A DNA stretch of 64,000 bases, from positions 8,836,501 to 8,900,500 of the forward strand of contig WPIO01000011.1 of assembly GCA_009760855.2 (NCBI GenBank), written 5' to 3'. Below, piece after piece: positions 11,351-23,030 of this stretch. Each line of letters opens with the position of its first letter. The first letter of the stretch is position 1. This stretch comes from Cristatella mucedo. Taxonomy: Eukaryota > Bryozoa > Phylactolaemata > Cristatellidae. The position numbers and the translations under genes are program-made. The notes under the pieces were generated by a model. It was given only the letters and a program-made list of their open reading frames with translations. It was not told the origin of the DNA and searched no databases.

Positions 11351-11870
11351 TATTATCTGAAGGACCGGCTAGTAAAGGGCTTGTAAAGCCTTCAGAACGC
11401 TGTGTTCAGGTGTGCCTCAATCGAAGAAAGGGGAGCAAACCATTCGAGTTTGGCTTTGATCACAAAGACTCAGCACGAGTACCCTTCTCCATGCGATTCC
11501 TTCTGCTCTCTATCTTGTTTCTAGTCTTCGCTGTAGAGGTCGTCTTACTCTTCCCACTTGCTCTCTCCCTATAGAGGGGTATCAGCCAAGGGCAGTTTGC
11601 CGAAAAGTTCAAGCCCACCTGCTTAGCGTGCTATAGGGAGCCGTGTTGCCCTATATGATGCTGATATTGGGCGAGCTCCATCTACCATACTTTTTAATAC
11701 CATTTTCTCGGAAATCCCAGCCCAACTCAGAGGTCAGTGAGCTGCCCTCGCGAAGCACAAATTGAAGGACGCGGGCCACTGTTGCAGTAAAAATATCTGG
11801 CGGCACGGATTGACATCACCTGGCGAAAACCCACAGCAGTCCACAGGGACAACAGCGACTAATAAATAAA
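11351..11870. other. Intergenic DNA, nothing recognised
   Basis: No supported feature. An AT-rich run begins at about 11,873. Confidence 0.35.
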
Positions 11871-11914
11871 TAAATATATATACATATATATATATATATT
11901 TATATAACATAGGG

Positions 11915-12060
11915 CTTAATTAATATATAACACGGTTAGTAGCAGCAGGCACAGTGTCAGCATGCATAAGCACACAAATGACGAATCACAAGGACCCACT
12001 AAAAGCTGTCATAAACAGGTACGTTTTAAGCTCCTTTTAAAGAAGCAGCAACATCCAAAC
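11915..12060 (-). mobile_element. L2A LINE 3' UTR fragment
   Basis: It contains gtcagcatgcataagcacac, the gacgaatcacaaggacccac block and agctgtcataaacag, in the same order as the antisense L2A copy at 14,340-14,420. Confidence 0.75.
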
Positions 12061-12404
12061 TCGACGATGCCCCTAGCTCTACATGCTGTGAGATGGATAC
12101 CTCGTTCATAGGTCGCAGGTACAAATATTGCACATCGCCGTGGTGCACATAGCATCAGTTCATAGTGCTTTCCATTTATCTAGATTCCATCGTTACAAAC
12201 TGAGTGCCATTAATAAATAGCCAAGTAAGTAGATACACAATTTTGGGTGTACCTTACGGCATGGGTCGAGGGGCGGAGCCACAATTCTCACGGAGGTTCG
12301 AAAGACCAACTAGGAATGAAAAATTGTAGCCACACTCATAGCTGTAGTTGTTATTCGACACATGCTGAAAGGTTGCTCATCGACTGGAAATATGACGATT
12401 ATTA

Positions 12405-12407
12405 TAT

Positions 12408-12482
<75 letters not shown>

Positions 12483-12486
12483 TATG
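12405..12486. repeat. (AT)n microsatellite
   Basis: About 80 bases of AT dinucleotides with a few phase shifts. Confidence 0.95.
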
Positions 12487-12489
12487 ATA

Positions 12490-12895
12490 ATTTCGTCGTC
12501 GTGATGAGGTAGGTAGACGGGCGGCTCAGGTCACTGCCCCCTCTGGCAGGGGGGGGGGCGAGGGGGGCAGCTCCCAGGTTAGCAGCGATCCCTTGCCTTA
12601 GTCGGTTCAACCAAGGCGCCGGGATCGAGCTGAGGGCGGGTAGGGTAGGCGACCCATTAGTTAACCGGGAGCGGAGGAGCGACGGGGGTAATCTGACGGC
12701 GAGATCCGCTCAGGTTAGAATGGAGCTTCGGGCAGTCGAAGCGGTCAGGATGTGGGCCGACTAATATGCCGCATTAATTAAACAAAGAGCAGGAGGCTGG
12801 CGGAGGACTCATCTAATAGGTTACAGGCGGAAATGAAAAAGCCTAAGAGTGGACACCAAGAGCTGGATCCGACAGAATAAATAAATAAAATCAAA
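12490..12895. other. Intergenic DNA, G-rich in part, nothing recognised
   Basis: It holds G runs near 12,550 and no coding or repeat match. Confidence 0.35.
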
Positions 12896-12897
12896 TA

Positions 12898-13075
12898 AAT
12901 AAATCCTAGCTGATTAAACAGCCTCTTTTTATATAGCGACAGAAGAGCCTTTACGGCTATCACCACCGCTTGCAGTGGCGATAAAGAACCACCCACCGCA
13001 GGAATCGAACCCACGACCTCGGGACCGAGGTCGTGAAAGCAACCGCCTTACCTAGAGTGCCAGCACGGCTCACCA
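12898..13075 (-). mobile_element. SINE1 copy, nearly full length
   Basis: On the minus strand it runs from ggtgagccgtgctggcac through a palindromic block (ACGACCTCGG, 2 bases, CCGAGGTCGT) and a B box (gggttcgattcc) to the conserved body and the end aggctgtttaatcagctagg. Confidence 0.85.
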
Positions 13076-13569
13076 GAATAGCAGCTATGCACAAGTTCAG
13101 GATTTTAGATGTAAGAGGATAAAAGGAAAGTGACTGATAGAGCTCGGGGCTGCAGCTTCAGTGGCTCATGCGAGAGACTACGCTTCGAGAACACGAGAAT
13201 TCGAAACCGCTGCTGCGAAGAACAGCCAAGTGTAACTTAGCCTGCTACTTAGCCGGGCTACTCGGTGAGCCGCTCGTATCTTGTGCTGTAGCGGTCCAGC
13301 TTCGGGGTGGATTCTGCTTCCGATCGAAGGCATAGGGTTATTATACTCGAGCTTCGTGAGCTCGTGTGGTTAACTCCGACAGACCGCAGCCACTGGGTAA
13401 AGTGCTTTCGCCGGCGGTGTGTGACCGCTACTTGCGGCCCCATAATAAACTGTCGCTTTCGGCGTCCAGTTGTGGCCACGTGCTTTAGCCGCACTGCGAT
13501 GCTGCACTGCACGGTTCACCTGTAGAGCACCAGTAGACGAATGCTTTCGCGGTTATAAAAGTAAAGGTT

Positions 13570-13705
13570 CGCTGATTAAACAGCCTAATTTATAGAGTGA
13601 CAGGAGAGCCTTAAAAGCTATCACCACTGCCTGCAGCAGGCAATACAAGATTACCCACTTCAGGATTAGAACCCACGACCGTGAAGAGCGCCCACCTTAT
13701 CCATG
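13570..13705 (-). mobile_element. SINE1 copy
   Basis: The reversed body (gctgattaaacagcctaat, ctatcaccactgcctgcag) and the B box (ggttctaatcct) are present; the head is truncated. Confidence 0.75.
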
Positions 13706-13904
13706 GGCAAAGAACCAGAGGCTGATGCCCCTGCCCATGACTCAACCATTGAATGGGTCTGCAATGCTTGGCCAACTCGTCCATTCTCAGTTCGTACTTG
13801 GATAGCTCCGGTCAAGTCAAGCACAAACTGGCATCGTCTAGCTTACGGCTGTATTATTACATCTTACGTCTTTTTACATTATTGTTATTATATCTTATTC
13901 TACT

Positions 13905-14143
13905 AACGTCTAATAAAGTCTCATTCTCGATGGTGGAGCTGATTTGGTCATCTAATGAAAGTTTATGTTGCAGTTTTATTCCACACAAGTAAGGGCTTAA
14001 ATTTGGTGCAAAACTCAGCAGCTAAGTGTGTCTATCGTGAGCATCGAAGTTGCCACGTTACACCACTCCTGCCGACCTGCACTGGCTCCAAGTCAAGCAG
14101 CGCATCGACTTAAAGGTTCTGTCACTTACTTTTAGGTATAAGT
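13905..14143 (+). mobile_element. L2A LINE ORF2 C-terminal fragment
   Basis: Translation gives TPADLHWLQVKQRIDLKVLS, the conserved L2 segment after the RT domain. It abuts an oppositely oriented L2A copy at 14,144. Confidence 0.75.
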
Positions 14144-15603
14144 AAATAATAAAGAATAATGCACTTGATAAAGGGCCCTCAGAGAACCTAATATCTTTCT
14201 AGGCGCTTTACATTTTTCTTTGCTGCAAAAGGAAACGCGATTGAATGGTGAGTAATATCATGCTTGATAAACAACATGAATAACATAGTTAGGGGTGACA
14301 TGCATAGGGTCAGCATGCAAATGTGGTTAGTGGCAGCATGCACAGTGTCAGCACGCATAAGCACACCAAGGACGAATCACAGGGACCCACTAAATGCTGT
14401 CATTAATAGGGGTGTTATTAAGTTCTTTTTAAATGTAGTCAAGTCAAGGGATGTTCTGACGCAAGTCGGGAGGGAGTTCCAGGCTTTGGGAGCATACGAA
14501 CTAAATGCACGGTCTCCAAAGGATTTATGGTTTGTGCGAGGTATTTGCAGACTGTTGGATTCCGAAAAGCGGGTGGTACGATGCTTGGCCTGATGGGGGA
14601 GTATATCGGAGAGATAGGCTGGAGCCATAGAATGAAGGGACCTAAAAGTGACCGACAAAACCTTGAAGTCAATCCGTTGCTTGACTGGTAGCCAGTGCAG
14701 GTCGGCGAGAAGTGGAGTAATGTGTCAACTGTGACGCTCACGACAGACAAGTCTAGCTGCAGAGTTTTGCACCAGCTGCAATCGCCTGATCGCACATGCT
14801 GGTAGGCCAGTAAGCAGTGAGTTGCAGAAGTCGAGACGGGATGTCACGAATGCATGGACCAACTTATATGTGGTATCCTTATCTAAACAAGCTCGAATTT
14901 TAGCAATATCGTGAAGCTGAAATAGGCAGATTTGACTGTGGAGCTGATATGATCGTCCAACGAGAGGTCGCTTTGGAATATGACACCTAGATTTCGAGCT
15001 GATTCGACAGGAGATATGCTGGCAGAGCCAATTTTGAGGGTCAGCCTTTCCAATCTCTGAATCAAACTGGGTTTGCCCATAACTAGTAAGTTAGTTTTGT
15101 CATCGTTAAGTTTTAGAAAATTTGCTGCCATCCATGTGCAGATGTCATCAATGCATGCAGCAAGTGAGTTGAGAGAATTTGAGGTGCTCGAAGGCTGGGA
15201 GGGATCAAAGCAAAGGTTCAACTTAGTGTCATCCGCATAGAAGTGAAAGCCTAGATTGTGCTTGGCAATCACATCAGCAAGAGGCAGAGTATAAACCGTG
15301 AAAAGAACCGGACCTAGCACGGAGCCCTGAGGTACTCCATATTTCAGAGGTACTTCAGATGATCTTTGTCCATTCATGTCAATACTCTGGAGTCTCCCAC
15401 TGAGACAGGACCTGAACCACTGCAGTGCAGTGCCGGTGATGCCCAGGCGAGATGAGAGGCGCTCTAGAAGAACTTTGTGATCGATGGTATCAAAAGCTGC
15501 CGAAAGATCGAGCAAAACAAGCAGACACACTCTACCCATGTCTGCATTCCTAAGTAGGTCATTGTATAACCTAAGCAATGCTGACTCTGTGGAGTCAGCA
15601 TTG
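14144..15603 (-). mobile_element. L2A LINE: RT domain, C-terminal region and 3' UTR
   Basis: This is an antisense L2/CR1-clade retrotransposon, truncated at the 5' end. From right to left it holds the RT domain (an intact 231-codon frame at 14,883-15,578 with AFDTIDH, GVPQGSVLGP and the catalytic YADD) and a frameshifted C-terminal region (LAPAYLSD-like, FGDRAFSSYAPKAWNSLP). The 3' UTR follows, ending in the (ATT)n tail. The endonuclease domain is missing. Confidence 0.92.
14883..15578 (-). CDS. Reverse transcriptase domain of L2A LINE (partial ORF2)
   Basis: The 231 codons without a stop encode RT motifs in the proper order: LLDLSAAFDTIDH, then GVPQGSVLGP, then FHFYADDTKL, then LKLNDDKTN. 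This is the polymerase core used in target-primed reverse transcription. The frame lacks the endonuclease and the C-terminus, so it is a relic and not a working gene. Its openness suggests the copy is fairly young. Confidence 0.85.
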   Translation of the reverse strand: MLRLYNDLLRNADMGRVCLLVLLDLSAAFDTIDHKVLLERLSSRLGITGTALQWFRSCLSGRLQSIDMNGQRSSEVPLKYGVPQGSVLGPVLFTVYTLPLADVIAKHNLGFHFYADDTKLNLCFDPSQPSSTSNSLNSLAACIDDICTWMAANFLKLNDDKTNLLVMGKPSLIQRLERLTLKIGSASISPVESARNLGVIFQSDLSLDDHISSTVKSAYFSFTILLKFELV

Positions 15604-15705
15604 TCCCTTCATTCTCTGGCTCCAGCCTACCTACCAGGTCTACTTCCCCGCCTGGCTAAGCATCGTACCACCGGCTTTTCTGAATCGAATCGTTTACCTC
15701 TGCAC
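15592..15705 (+). mobile_element. Short L2A fragment in inverted orientation
   Basis: The plus strand reads ESAL and then jumps to SLHSLAPAYLPGLLP, so ESALL from the RT start is joined to the C-terminal region with the middle deleted. It meets the antisense copy at a palindrome (15,576-15,603). Confidence 0.7.
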
Positions 15706-16035
15706 CTCTCGTGTCTCTTTTCGGCACCTCTCGTGTCTCTGTCAGTGCCTCAGGTCTATCGCCGCAGGATTGCTGATTCTACTGTCGCCCGCTTTTACGT
15801 CGTCATTAGCGTTGACAGGTGAGTTTGCTCAGCCGTCGACTGCTTCAGCAGTCGATATTCAGCCGAAAGTCGCCTCGACCTTACGGTCTTGCCGGGCGTT
15901 TACCGAGGGTAGGGCCGAAGTAACTCGCTGGATCGGCGCGATCTTTTCCGAGTCGAGATCGCAGCCACGCGCCACCGCTGATCTGCACCAAGCTCGGGTG
16001 CCGAGAGGAGCCTGCACCTGCCGCCGAGGGACAGC
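15706..16035. other. CpG-rich spacer between L2A fragments, unidentified
   Basis: No L2A similarity and no known motif is seen. Confidence 0.35.
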
Positions 16036-16039
16036 GGCT

Positions 16040-16620
16040 CCTGCCGTGTTGACGCTGGATAACATCACACCACTTCTCGTCGACCTGCACTGGCTCCCAG
16101 TCAAGCAACCCATCGAGTTCAAGGTTTTCTCACTCACTATCAGGTCCCTTCATTCTTTGGCTCCAGCCTACCAATCAGATCTACAACCCCACCAAGCTAA
16201 GCATAGTACCACCCGCTTTTCGGAATCTAACGGTTTACCTATACCTCGTACGAACTTCAAATCCTTTGGCTACCGTACCTTTAGTTTGCATGCTCCCAAA
16301 GCCTGGAGCTCACTTCCGACTGGCATCATGACATTTCTGACTTGACATTTAAAAAGAAGCTAAAAGTGAATCAATTTATCATTCAGCATCATTTAGTGGG
16401 TCCACGAGATTCGTCCTTTGTGTGCTTATCGCCCGCTAACCCTATTTGCATTCTGACCCTACGCATGCCACCTCTAACCATGTTATGCTTGTTGTCATTG
16501 AGCATGTTCCCAGTAAACATTCGACCGTGCTTCCTTTGCAGCACATTGCACATTGTCTAGAAAGAGACTGAGTTCTCTGACTCTGTGCTATGAAACGTAC
16601 GATGACGATGATGATTTTTA
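16040..16620 (+). mobile_element. L2A LINE C-terminal ORF2 and 3' UTR
   Basis: Translation gives ITPLLVDLHWLPVKQPIEFK, SLHSLAPAYQSDL and FSLHAPKAWSSLP. The L2A 3' UTR and the tail ctagaaagagactgagttc follow. Confidence 0.85.
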
Positions 16621-17689
16621 TTATACCGCCTGAGACTGAGCACTTAATGTAATGGAGGCTAACCGAGCAATTCGCGACTCCACTCGTCGTCCACCCGAGT
16701 GAGTATCCCGTCGTCCACCTGGGGGTCGGCCTCTGACGCAACGCTTGGGGGATGAGGTAAGGGAACAGTTAGGTTCACGACACTGCCTGATCGGGTGCCG
16801 ACCGAAAGCAGGATAGGGTCAGAGGTCAGGTACTGACCGAAAGCTGGGGGAGACCTCGTTTTCTTCGTGAAACGTACGGAAGCTGCGTTCTTTCAAGGAA
16901 GAGAGTGCCGGTCGCGACACTTAGTAGTGTCGCCCATTTACGACCCAAGCTTGGACAAACTCGGAATGTCTTCGCTTCTCGCTTTAAACCTGCCAATCCT
17001 GGGCGGTCCTCCGGACCATAGGCGCGCTTCGTTGGCTTTGAATGGACCCGGAAATGCCGAGCCGCAGATGTGCTTTAGTCTCTAACGTCGAGCTGTTTAC
17101 GGTGCACATAGAAGCACCAACAACGACACACAAAGAACCGGTCTACGCATACGTGCCAATGAATGAGGACCGCACACAGCTGTTCGGCTCTAACTTTTAG
17201 TGGCTGGGTAGCTCGGATAATGGTACTTTATAAAGTCTTTAAAGTCAATAATGCAACGTAGGAGCGCACGAAAGGCGAATGCAGACAGGAGAGCAAGACG
17301 CTTCTCCGGTATGACTGGCTGTATCGGCAAAGTGCAAGGCTCGGCCTCCCCATTAAAAAAAAAAAGTCCTGCCTCAAAGCATTCTCTGGCTATGCCCTCT
17401 AGCCATGTCCTCCTCCCGCCCGCCCCCCATTCTCTTATTCCGACGTGGGCGAGCGGCGCGAGAGCGAAATTCGCTTTAAATGATATCTTCTGTGAACGAG
17501 GCTGGCTGAGTTCACGTTTTATAACCATCTTTTATCTGTTGTTTACGCACCGTCGTGCAAGGTCCCATCAAAGCCAGTGTAAGAGAGGCATCTCAGTCCG
17601 CTTCTTAGGCGGTTGGTGTGAGGACCCAGATTTGAATCCGGCAGGCTTCAAGATGCTTAGTCTGGCAAATGGCCGCTCGTCACATAATG
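16621..17689. other. Intergenic DNA, nothing recognised
   Basis: The motif gaccgaaagc occurs twice near 16,800-16,850. A weak tRNA-like block (gatttgaatccggcagg) near 17,630 may be a SINE head. Confidence 0.3.
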
Positions 17690-17912
17690 TAATGTAATGT
17701 ATCTCCGTCTGTCGCTCCACAAAGTCACAAAGACCACGTGGGTGTTACGCAGGAGAGTTTTGCATAGCGCACTCACAGCCTAAGCGGCTTTCGGTACGCA
17801 TTCGGTAGCCAACAGACTTCGTCTCACGCAACAAAGAGAAAGTGGGAAGCCTGGCAGAGTCAGGAGAGCAGTTGAGGTAGTGAGTAAAATAGGAGCAGTA
17901 GCAGCTCAGGAT
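17690..17912 (-). mobile_element. L2B LINE 3' UTR copy
   Basis: An (ATGTA)n tail is followed by tctccgtctgtcgctccac, then caaagaccacgtgggtgtta, then cctaagcggctttcggtacg. The other L2B copies have the same order. Confidence 0.85.
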
Positions 17913-19279
17913 CATCGGTCAGTCCGTCGTGCCGACCGAGGCATTCGGAGCCTCGGGCAAATATGCATGCTGCCCCCCCCTCCCTGAAAGCCACCTCCCA
18001 TCATGACCCAGCACTGTCGTCTCCCTACCGAAGAGAGAGCTCCGTGGGTCTTACTGCTATACGGACTGCTTGTATTACTTTCAATAATGTATCGGCACTG
18101 GCTGCAACCGATGCCGCCAGCTCTGAAAGCCGTCATCGCAAGGGAAGACAGCGTCTGCCAGCATCAGCTATCGCTGGCGCTCGGCAACCACTTGCGAATG
18201 GTCGCAGGTAGCTCCCCTCCCCATTCCGTGCCGTTGCTGTAGGTCTTCGCGGCGGCAGGCTGTACAAAATACTGGAGCGAGGATTCGGGTCGGTCGGTTG
18301 GTCTTATTTTTCGGCGTCAGCAAGACACTATTTGCTTCCCGAGGCTTCCGCTAAAGTCCAAGTGCTAAAGCTAAAGTACTATCGGTCTGGCTGCTCGCGG
18401 TCACCAAACAAGCCCCGAGTGCGACATCGCGGCAGGCTCTAGGCGGCTCTCGGTTTGCTGCTGAGCGTAGTGGTACGTCGGGCGTTCTACTTGACGATGA
18501 GGATAGATGGAAACTAGCTGCAACGCGGGAGGCGACCGTCACGAAGTGCCCGTGCAATTGTAAGCAGACGGCCTGCCGAGTTCGCACCAGGACGAGGATC
18601 CCTGCGCACAGCCAGCACCGGAGCACCGCGGTCGCACGCACCGCCGAAGCCAAGTGTACTGAAGCGGGCTAATCTTGTTTGCTCCTCGACCGCTGCGGTT
18701 AGAAACTCGAGAGCCGCTAGTCCTGCCTGAACGGCCCCTTTCCGGTCAACGGTACCTGAATTGCAGCGACAAACACTCCGGAGTGTAGCCGGCCGAAGGT
18801 CCGAAGGCCTGAGCCAGCACCGACACACCGCAGACAAGGAGTACCGAACCGTTAGCGCCGGTGCGGCGTCGCCGCGGCGCTTCGCTCGCGGCGCTCCGCT
18901 TGAGCTATTCGTACCGCGCTTGATTAGTTTAGTCGGACGCGAAATACTGCGGCGAAGCAAGCGGTCGTACGACGCGCGCCCGCTACGCCGCCGACCGGCA
19001 ATCGCCAAATCTGACGCCGGAGGCTCTGACGCCGGAGCGGCGAGCAACGAGCCGACCACTCGCTTTCTCTACACTCCATTAACCTCTGCACCTACAGCAG
19101 ACGCCGCCGCGCTCAAGTCGGCTCGTTGTACATCTCCACCGAGCGGGAAATCGGATCCAGCCGCATGGGCGGTTGCCTTATCATGCCGGTCGCCCTACCC
19201 CCATCGCATGCCCGGGATCACTCTAGCGTGCAGGTGCACCACGATCTGCATGAAAGCGTTACGTCACCACTTTCCGCGA

Positions 19280-19432
19280 AGCCGCGAGATGAAGGCTTTT
19301 GGCTGCCGAATGCGTACCGAAAGCCGCTTAGGCTGTGAGTGCGCTATGCACACGTCTCCTCCGTAACACTCGCATAGTCTGTATGCCTTTGTGGAGTTAC
19401 AGACGGAGATACGTTACAATACAAGCCCGATC
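19280..19432 (+). mobile_element. L2B LINE 3' end
   Basis: It contains ctgccgaatgcgtaccgaaa, cgcttaggctgtgagtgcgc and a ggagttacagacggagatac tail. Confidence 0.85.
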
Positions 19433-19904
19433 GATCGCTATCGTCGCTACCGTGCGAGCGGTCCGTTTCAGCCTGCTGCGATATTGGGCCCTCCTAGCGT
19501 TTATCGGTGTGCTTTGCGTGCCTGCACGATCCTGTGCGCGTTACTAGCCGCAGGTCTTACTAACCGGCGGCCGCGAGTTCGTTCATATTTGCTTTAGCAT
19601 GCCGCCCTAATCCTCGTTTGCTTTTGCATGCTCGATACCGTGCGTGTCACTCACTGTCCGGTACTGATTCTCTTGCAGCAAGTTGTTGAGTACTGGGATT
19701 GAAAATAAGTTTTCTTGGGCGCCTTACATAAGCGATCTATTATTATCATTTTTTATCGCTATTATTACCGTGAGAATGCACCGATCCACCGTCGTCGGGC
19801 CTGCGAGGTATAGCTTCGATACAGCGGTGTCGATTTCAAAGCTCGCGGGAGAGCGAGATAGCGGCGGCAAGGACAGCGACAGCTTTTCGCCCGTACGCAG
19901 CGAC

Positions 19905-20190
19905 AGAAATGTATGTATGTATGTATGTATGTATCTCCGTCAGTAACTCCACAAAGTCATAAAGACCATGTGGGTGTTACGCAGGACAGTTTTGTATAGC
20001 GCACTCACAGCCTAAGCGGCTTTCGGTACGCATTCGGTAGCCAACAGACTTCGTCTCACGCAACAAAGAGAAAGTGGGAAGCATAGCAGAAATAGGAGAG
20101 CAGTTGAGGTAGTGAGTAGCATAGAAGTAGCAGTTCAGGACCGCTGAAAAAGATGTGCCGTAGTCGGCAGTTGGAGAGTAGATGTGGCCA
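19905..20190 (-). mobile_element. L2B LINE 3' UTR with (ATGT)n tail
   Basis: A (TATG)n tail is followed by the antisense L2B 3' UTR, nearly identical to the copy at 17,690 (ctaagcggctttcggtacgc, aacagacttcgtctcacgca). Confidence 0.88.
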
Positions 20191-20254
20191 TTCGGATTGA
20201 AGGGCGGGACCCTGCAACGGCAACCATCGGCCGACGGCGCAGGATCGCAACGAA

Positions 20255-20335
20255 TCTACCCGCACGACCTGCGTAACACCCACATAATCTTTATGACTTT
20301 GTTGAGTTACAGACGGGAGATACATACATACGACG
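20255..20335 (+). mobile_element. L2B LINE terminal fragment
   Basis: gcgtaacacccacataatct and gttgagttacagacgggaga match the last about 75 bases of L2B, in the orientation opposite to the neighbour at 19,905. Confidence 0.75.
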
Positions 20336-20582
20336 AACCGAGCTCGCGCCGCCGCCGACTGAGCGTGACTGCGGTAATCGTGCGTCGGCGGAGCGCACGC
20401 GCAAGGAAAGGGGGGGGGGGGTTCAGCTAACGACCGCTTCGGCGTCGCCTTCAAGCGACGATAGAAGGCCGTAAACGTAAACTTAGCGCTTGGCCGCCGC
20501 TGCACCCAGCCGTCGGCAGAGTGCGGAGCAGCTATATCTCCTCCCCGCCTAAAGAGTGAGCGCGGTGACCTTGCACGCAGCG

Positions 20583-20800
20583 AGTAATAATAATAATTAT
20601 AGCAGTATATTAGTAGAGCGCCCTCAGATAAATGAATCTGTTTCTAGGCATTTTACAGATGCTGCAAAGACAGCACTACCAAACGAGAGTTGCTAATATC
20701 TGAAAGCAGCAGGCTCAGTGTAAGTAGGTGCATGCACACGAAAGACGCATCGCAAAGACACACCGCATGCTGCAATGAACAGGCACCCGCAGAGCCGCAG
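20583..20800 (-). mobile_element. L2A LINE 3' UTR, diverged
   Basis: It contains ataataataatt, gagcgccctcag and the ctgtttctaggcattttac tail, followed by diverged 3' UTR (caggctcagtgtaag, cgcatcgcaaagacacacc). Confidence 0.7.
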
Positions 20801-20984
20801 ACGCTGCGTAGCTCACGCAGCGGCTGCTTCGGCAACGTTTAGTTATCGACAACGTTCTTGCTCCGAGCGACGCTCGCCCGCCCCCACCCGATGCGAGCCG
20901 ACCGCCACACCGGTCTCGTCGCGAGCGGCGATGCGCTGCTGGCAAGCGGGTCTGCTCAGGTCGAGCCGCCACAGCGCGGCGCCC

Positions 20985-21115
20985 CGCGGGCGGCAGCGGG
21001 CGGGCGGGCGGGCGCGGGCGGCGGCGGCGGGCGGGCGGGCAGCGGGCGGGCGGGCGACGGCGGGCGACGGCGGCGGGCGGGCGGCGGGCGGGCGGCGGGC
21101 GGGCGGCGGCTCCAC
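20985..21115. repeat. (GGGC)n / GCGG-rich low-complexity tract
   Basis: Dozens of GGG runs spaced by 1-4 bases occur on the plus strand, with strong potential for G-quadruplexes. Confidence 0.9.
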
Positions 21116-21457
21116 GCACCTGAACCGCTCGTAAATGACGCGGTCTCGTTCGCGACCGCTGCACGTCGACGCCGCTCCTCCATCAGGTCGAGAGCGTCCA
21201 GGCAGCGTATGAGCTCTGCGGCCGCTCTGCAAGCAGACGGGCGGAGACAGTCGTGTCGAGTATGCGGACAGTCGGCGGAATGCTTCCTGGGTCCGTCTCA
21301 AGAGCGCCGCCTCGCCTCCTCCCCCCCCCCCACGTGCAAACCGATACGCCTGCGATGACTCGGAGCCGTCGCGCCGCAAAGAGGGACCCTCCCGCGTCGC
21401 GATCGATCGTCGACCCCGTGAGAACCTTGATATTCGCGGCGGTGCGGAAAGAGCGGA

Positions 21458-21537
21458 GAGAGAGAAAGAGAGAGGGAGAGAAAGAGAGAGGGAGAGAAAG
21501 AGAGAGGGAGAGAAAGAGAGAGGGAGAGAGAGAGAGG
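21458..21537. repeat. GA-rich tandem repeat, unit of about 16-18 bases
   Basis: Units of the type gagagggagagaaaga are repeated about four times. Confidence 0.9.
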
Positions 21538-22904
21538 GACCCGCTCTGCCGCGAGCGACCGCCGCAAGCAGCGGAATGCAGCGGAAATGCAGCGGCGAAC
21601 GAATTGCTGACGAAGCGCTGCGGCGAAGTTCGGGCGGGCGCCGTTCGTTCGGGGCTTACGTTGACGGATCCGGAGGTCGGCGCTCCATCGAGTAGACAGC
21701 AGCGGCGGCGGCGGCGGCGCAGTCGATGCTGCGGCGAGGGAAAGTTGTGAGACGCGTGGGAGTCGCGCCCAGCTCGGCGGCGCGCTCGCCGGCCGCGATG
21801 TGCGACCGCAAGCCGCCGTAGGCAATAGGTCGCAGCCGCAGAGCGCCACGTGATCGCAAGCACGCCCGGCGGTTGCCTCGAACGCCGAGCGCCGCCGACG
21901 TGTCGACCCGCTCCTCGCCGTCCGGTCTGAGAAGGCGTGGTCAACCTGACGAGCCCGCCAAATGGGCGGGCGGCGGGCGGGCTGGCGACGGACCGGCGGC
22001 GCCAGCCTCCGCTGCAGTCGCGCGGCCGTCTTGCCAGCACTAACCACCGCCGCGAAGCATGGGGCGGCGGCAGGGCGGCGCGGGAATTTTGTGCCACGTC
22101 GAGCGCGGCCGTCGTCCTTGTCTGCGTATCCTCCGTAGGCCTCCGTGCGGCGCACGCGTCCCCGCTGCTGCTCAGCGGGCGAATCCCATCGAACCGCGGC
22201 GATTTGGCGAGCGCGGCGTCGCTAGCGGCCAATTAGAGCCGTGCGAACTGGCGTCCGCTCGCGAGTGGCGTCCTAATGAGCTCCTAACGACGCATCCGAG
22301 GTGCCCGTTAGACCCTAGCTCCCGTTGGCGACCGTAGACCCAAGTTCCCTTAGGCGACCGTCGCCGCGGTTCCTGACAGCGCAATTGTAACGCCCGCGAG
22401 GCGCGGGTGACAAAACTGGCCTAACCCCAACCGCCGCTGGAGCGGCGACGCTGCGGCCAATCCGCGCGCGCGCGCGGCCGCTCACGTAAAAGAGCGTTCC
22501 ACAGCAGCGCAGCTCGAGCTCTCCTCCGCGCGCGCGCGCTGAGCGCGAGCTGGGGGGGGGAGAAGCGCTCGACGAGCGCTCGCCGTTGTGTGCGCGGGCG
22601 CGCTCATCGAGAAGCGGCCGCCGACTCGGCGTGCGAGGCTCGGCCGCTCGCGGCGGCGGCGGACATTTGCTGCCAGCTCCGCCGCCGCCGCCGCCGCGAG
22701 CGGTCGCAGAAGAAGAGCCGATCGGGAGCGAGCCGCCGAGCGACCCGAGCGCGCCTGCGCCTGCGCCTGCGCTCCGCTCGCCAGGATCGTGAGGCGGACT
22801 CGCGCGGCGGAGGCACGCGACGCCGCCCGAGTGCCGCCGGGCGTAGCAACCATCCCCCCCCCATCCGCGCGCCCACAGTGCACTCGGAAAAGGAGAGGCG
22901 GTCG

Positions 22905-23030
22905 CGAATGCAAGGGCTAACGCGCTCGCATTTGACGACCGAGGTCGTGGGCTCGAGCCCGGCGGCACGTGCGTGTTGAAAGTGATTGGAAAGAGATCGA
23001 GTTCTCCTATGGGCGCCGGACGAATGGACA
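22905..23030 (+). mobile_element. SINE2 copy
   Basis: The B-box block gaccgaggtcgtgggctcga is followed by a tail with gattggaaagagatcgagtt and ctcctatgggcgcc, again like the L2A 3' end. Confidence 0.65.

Noticed and set aside
12898-13075. tRNA genes
   Set aside because: The tRNA-like B-box blocks here and elsewhere always continue into the same SINE body, and the anticodon region is replaced by a palindrome, so they are SINE heads and not functional tRNAs.
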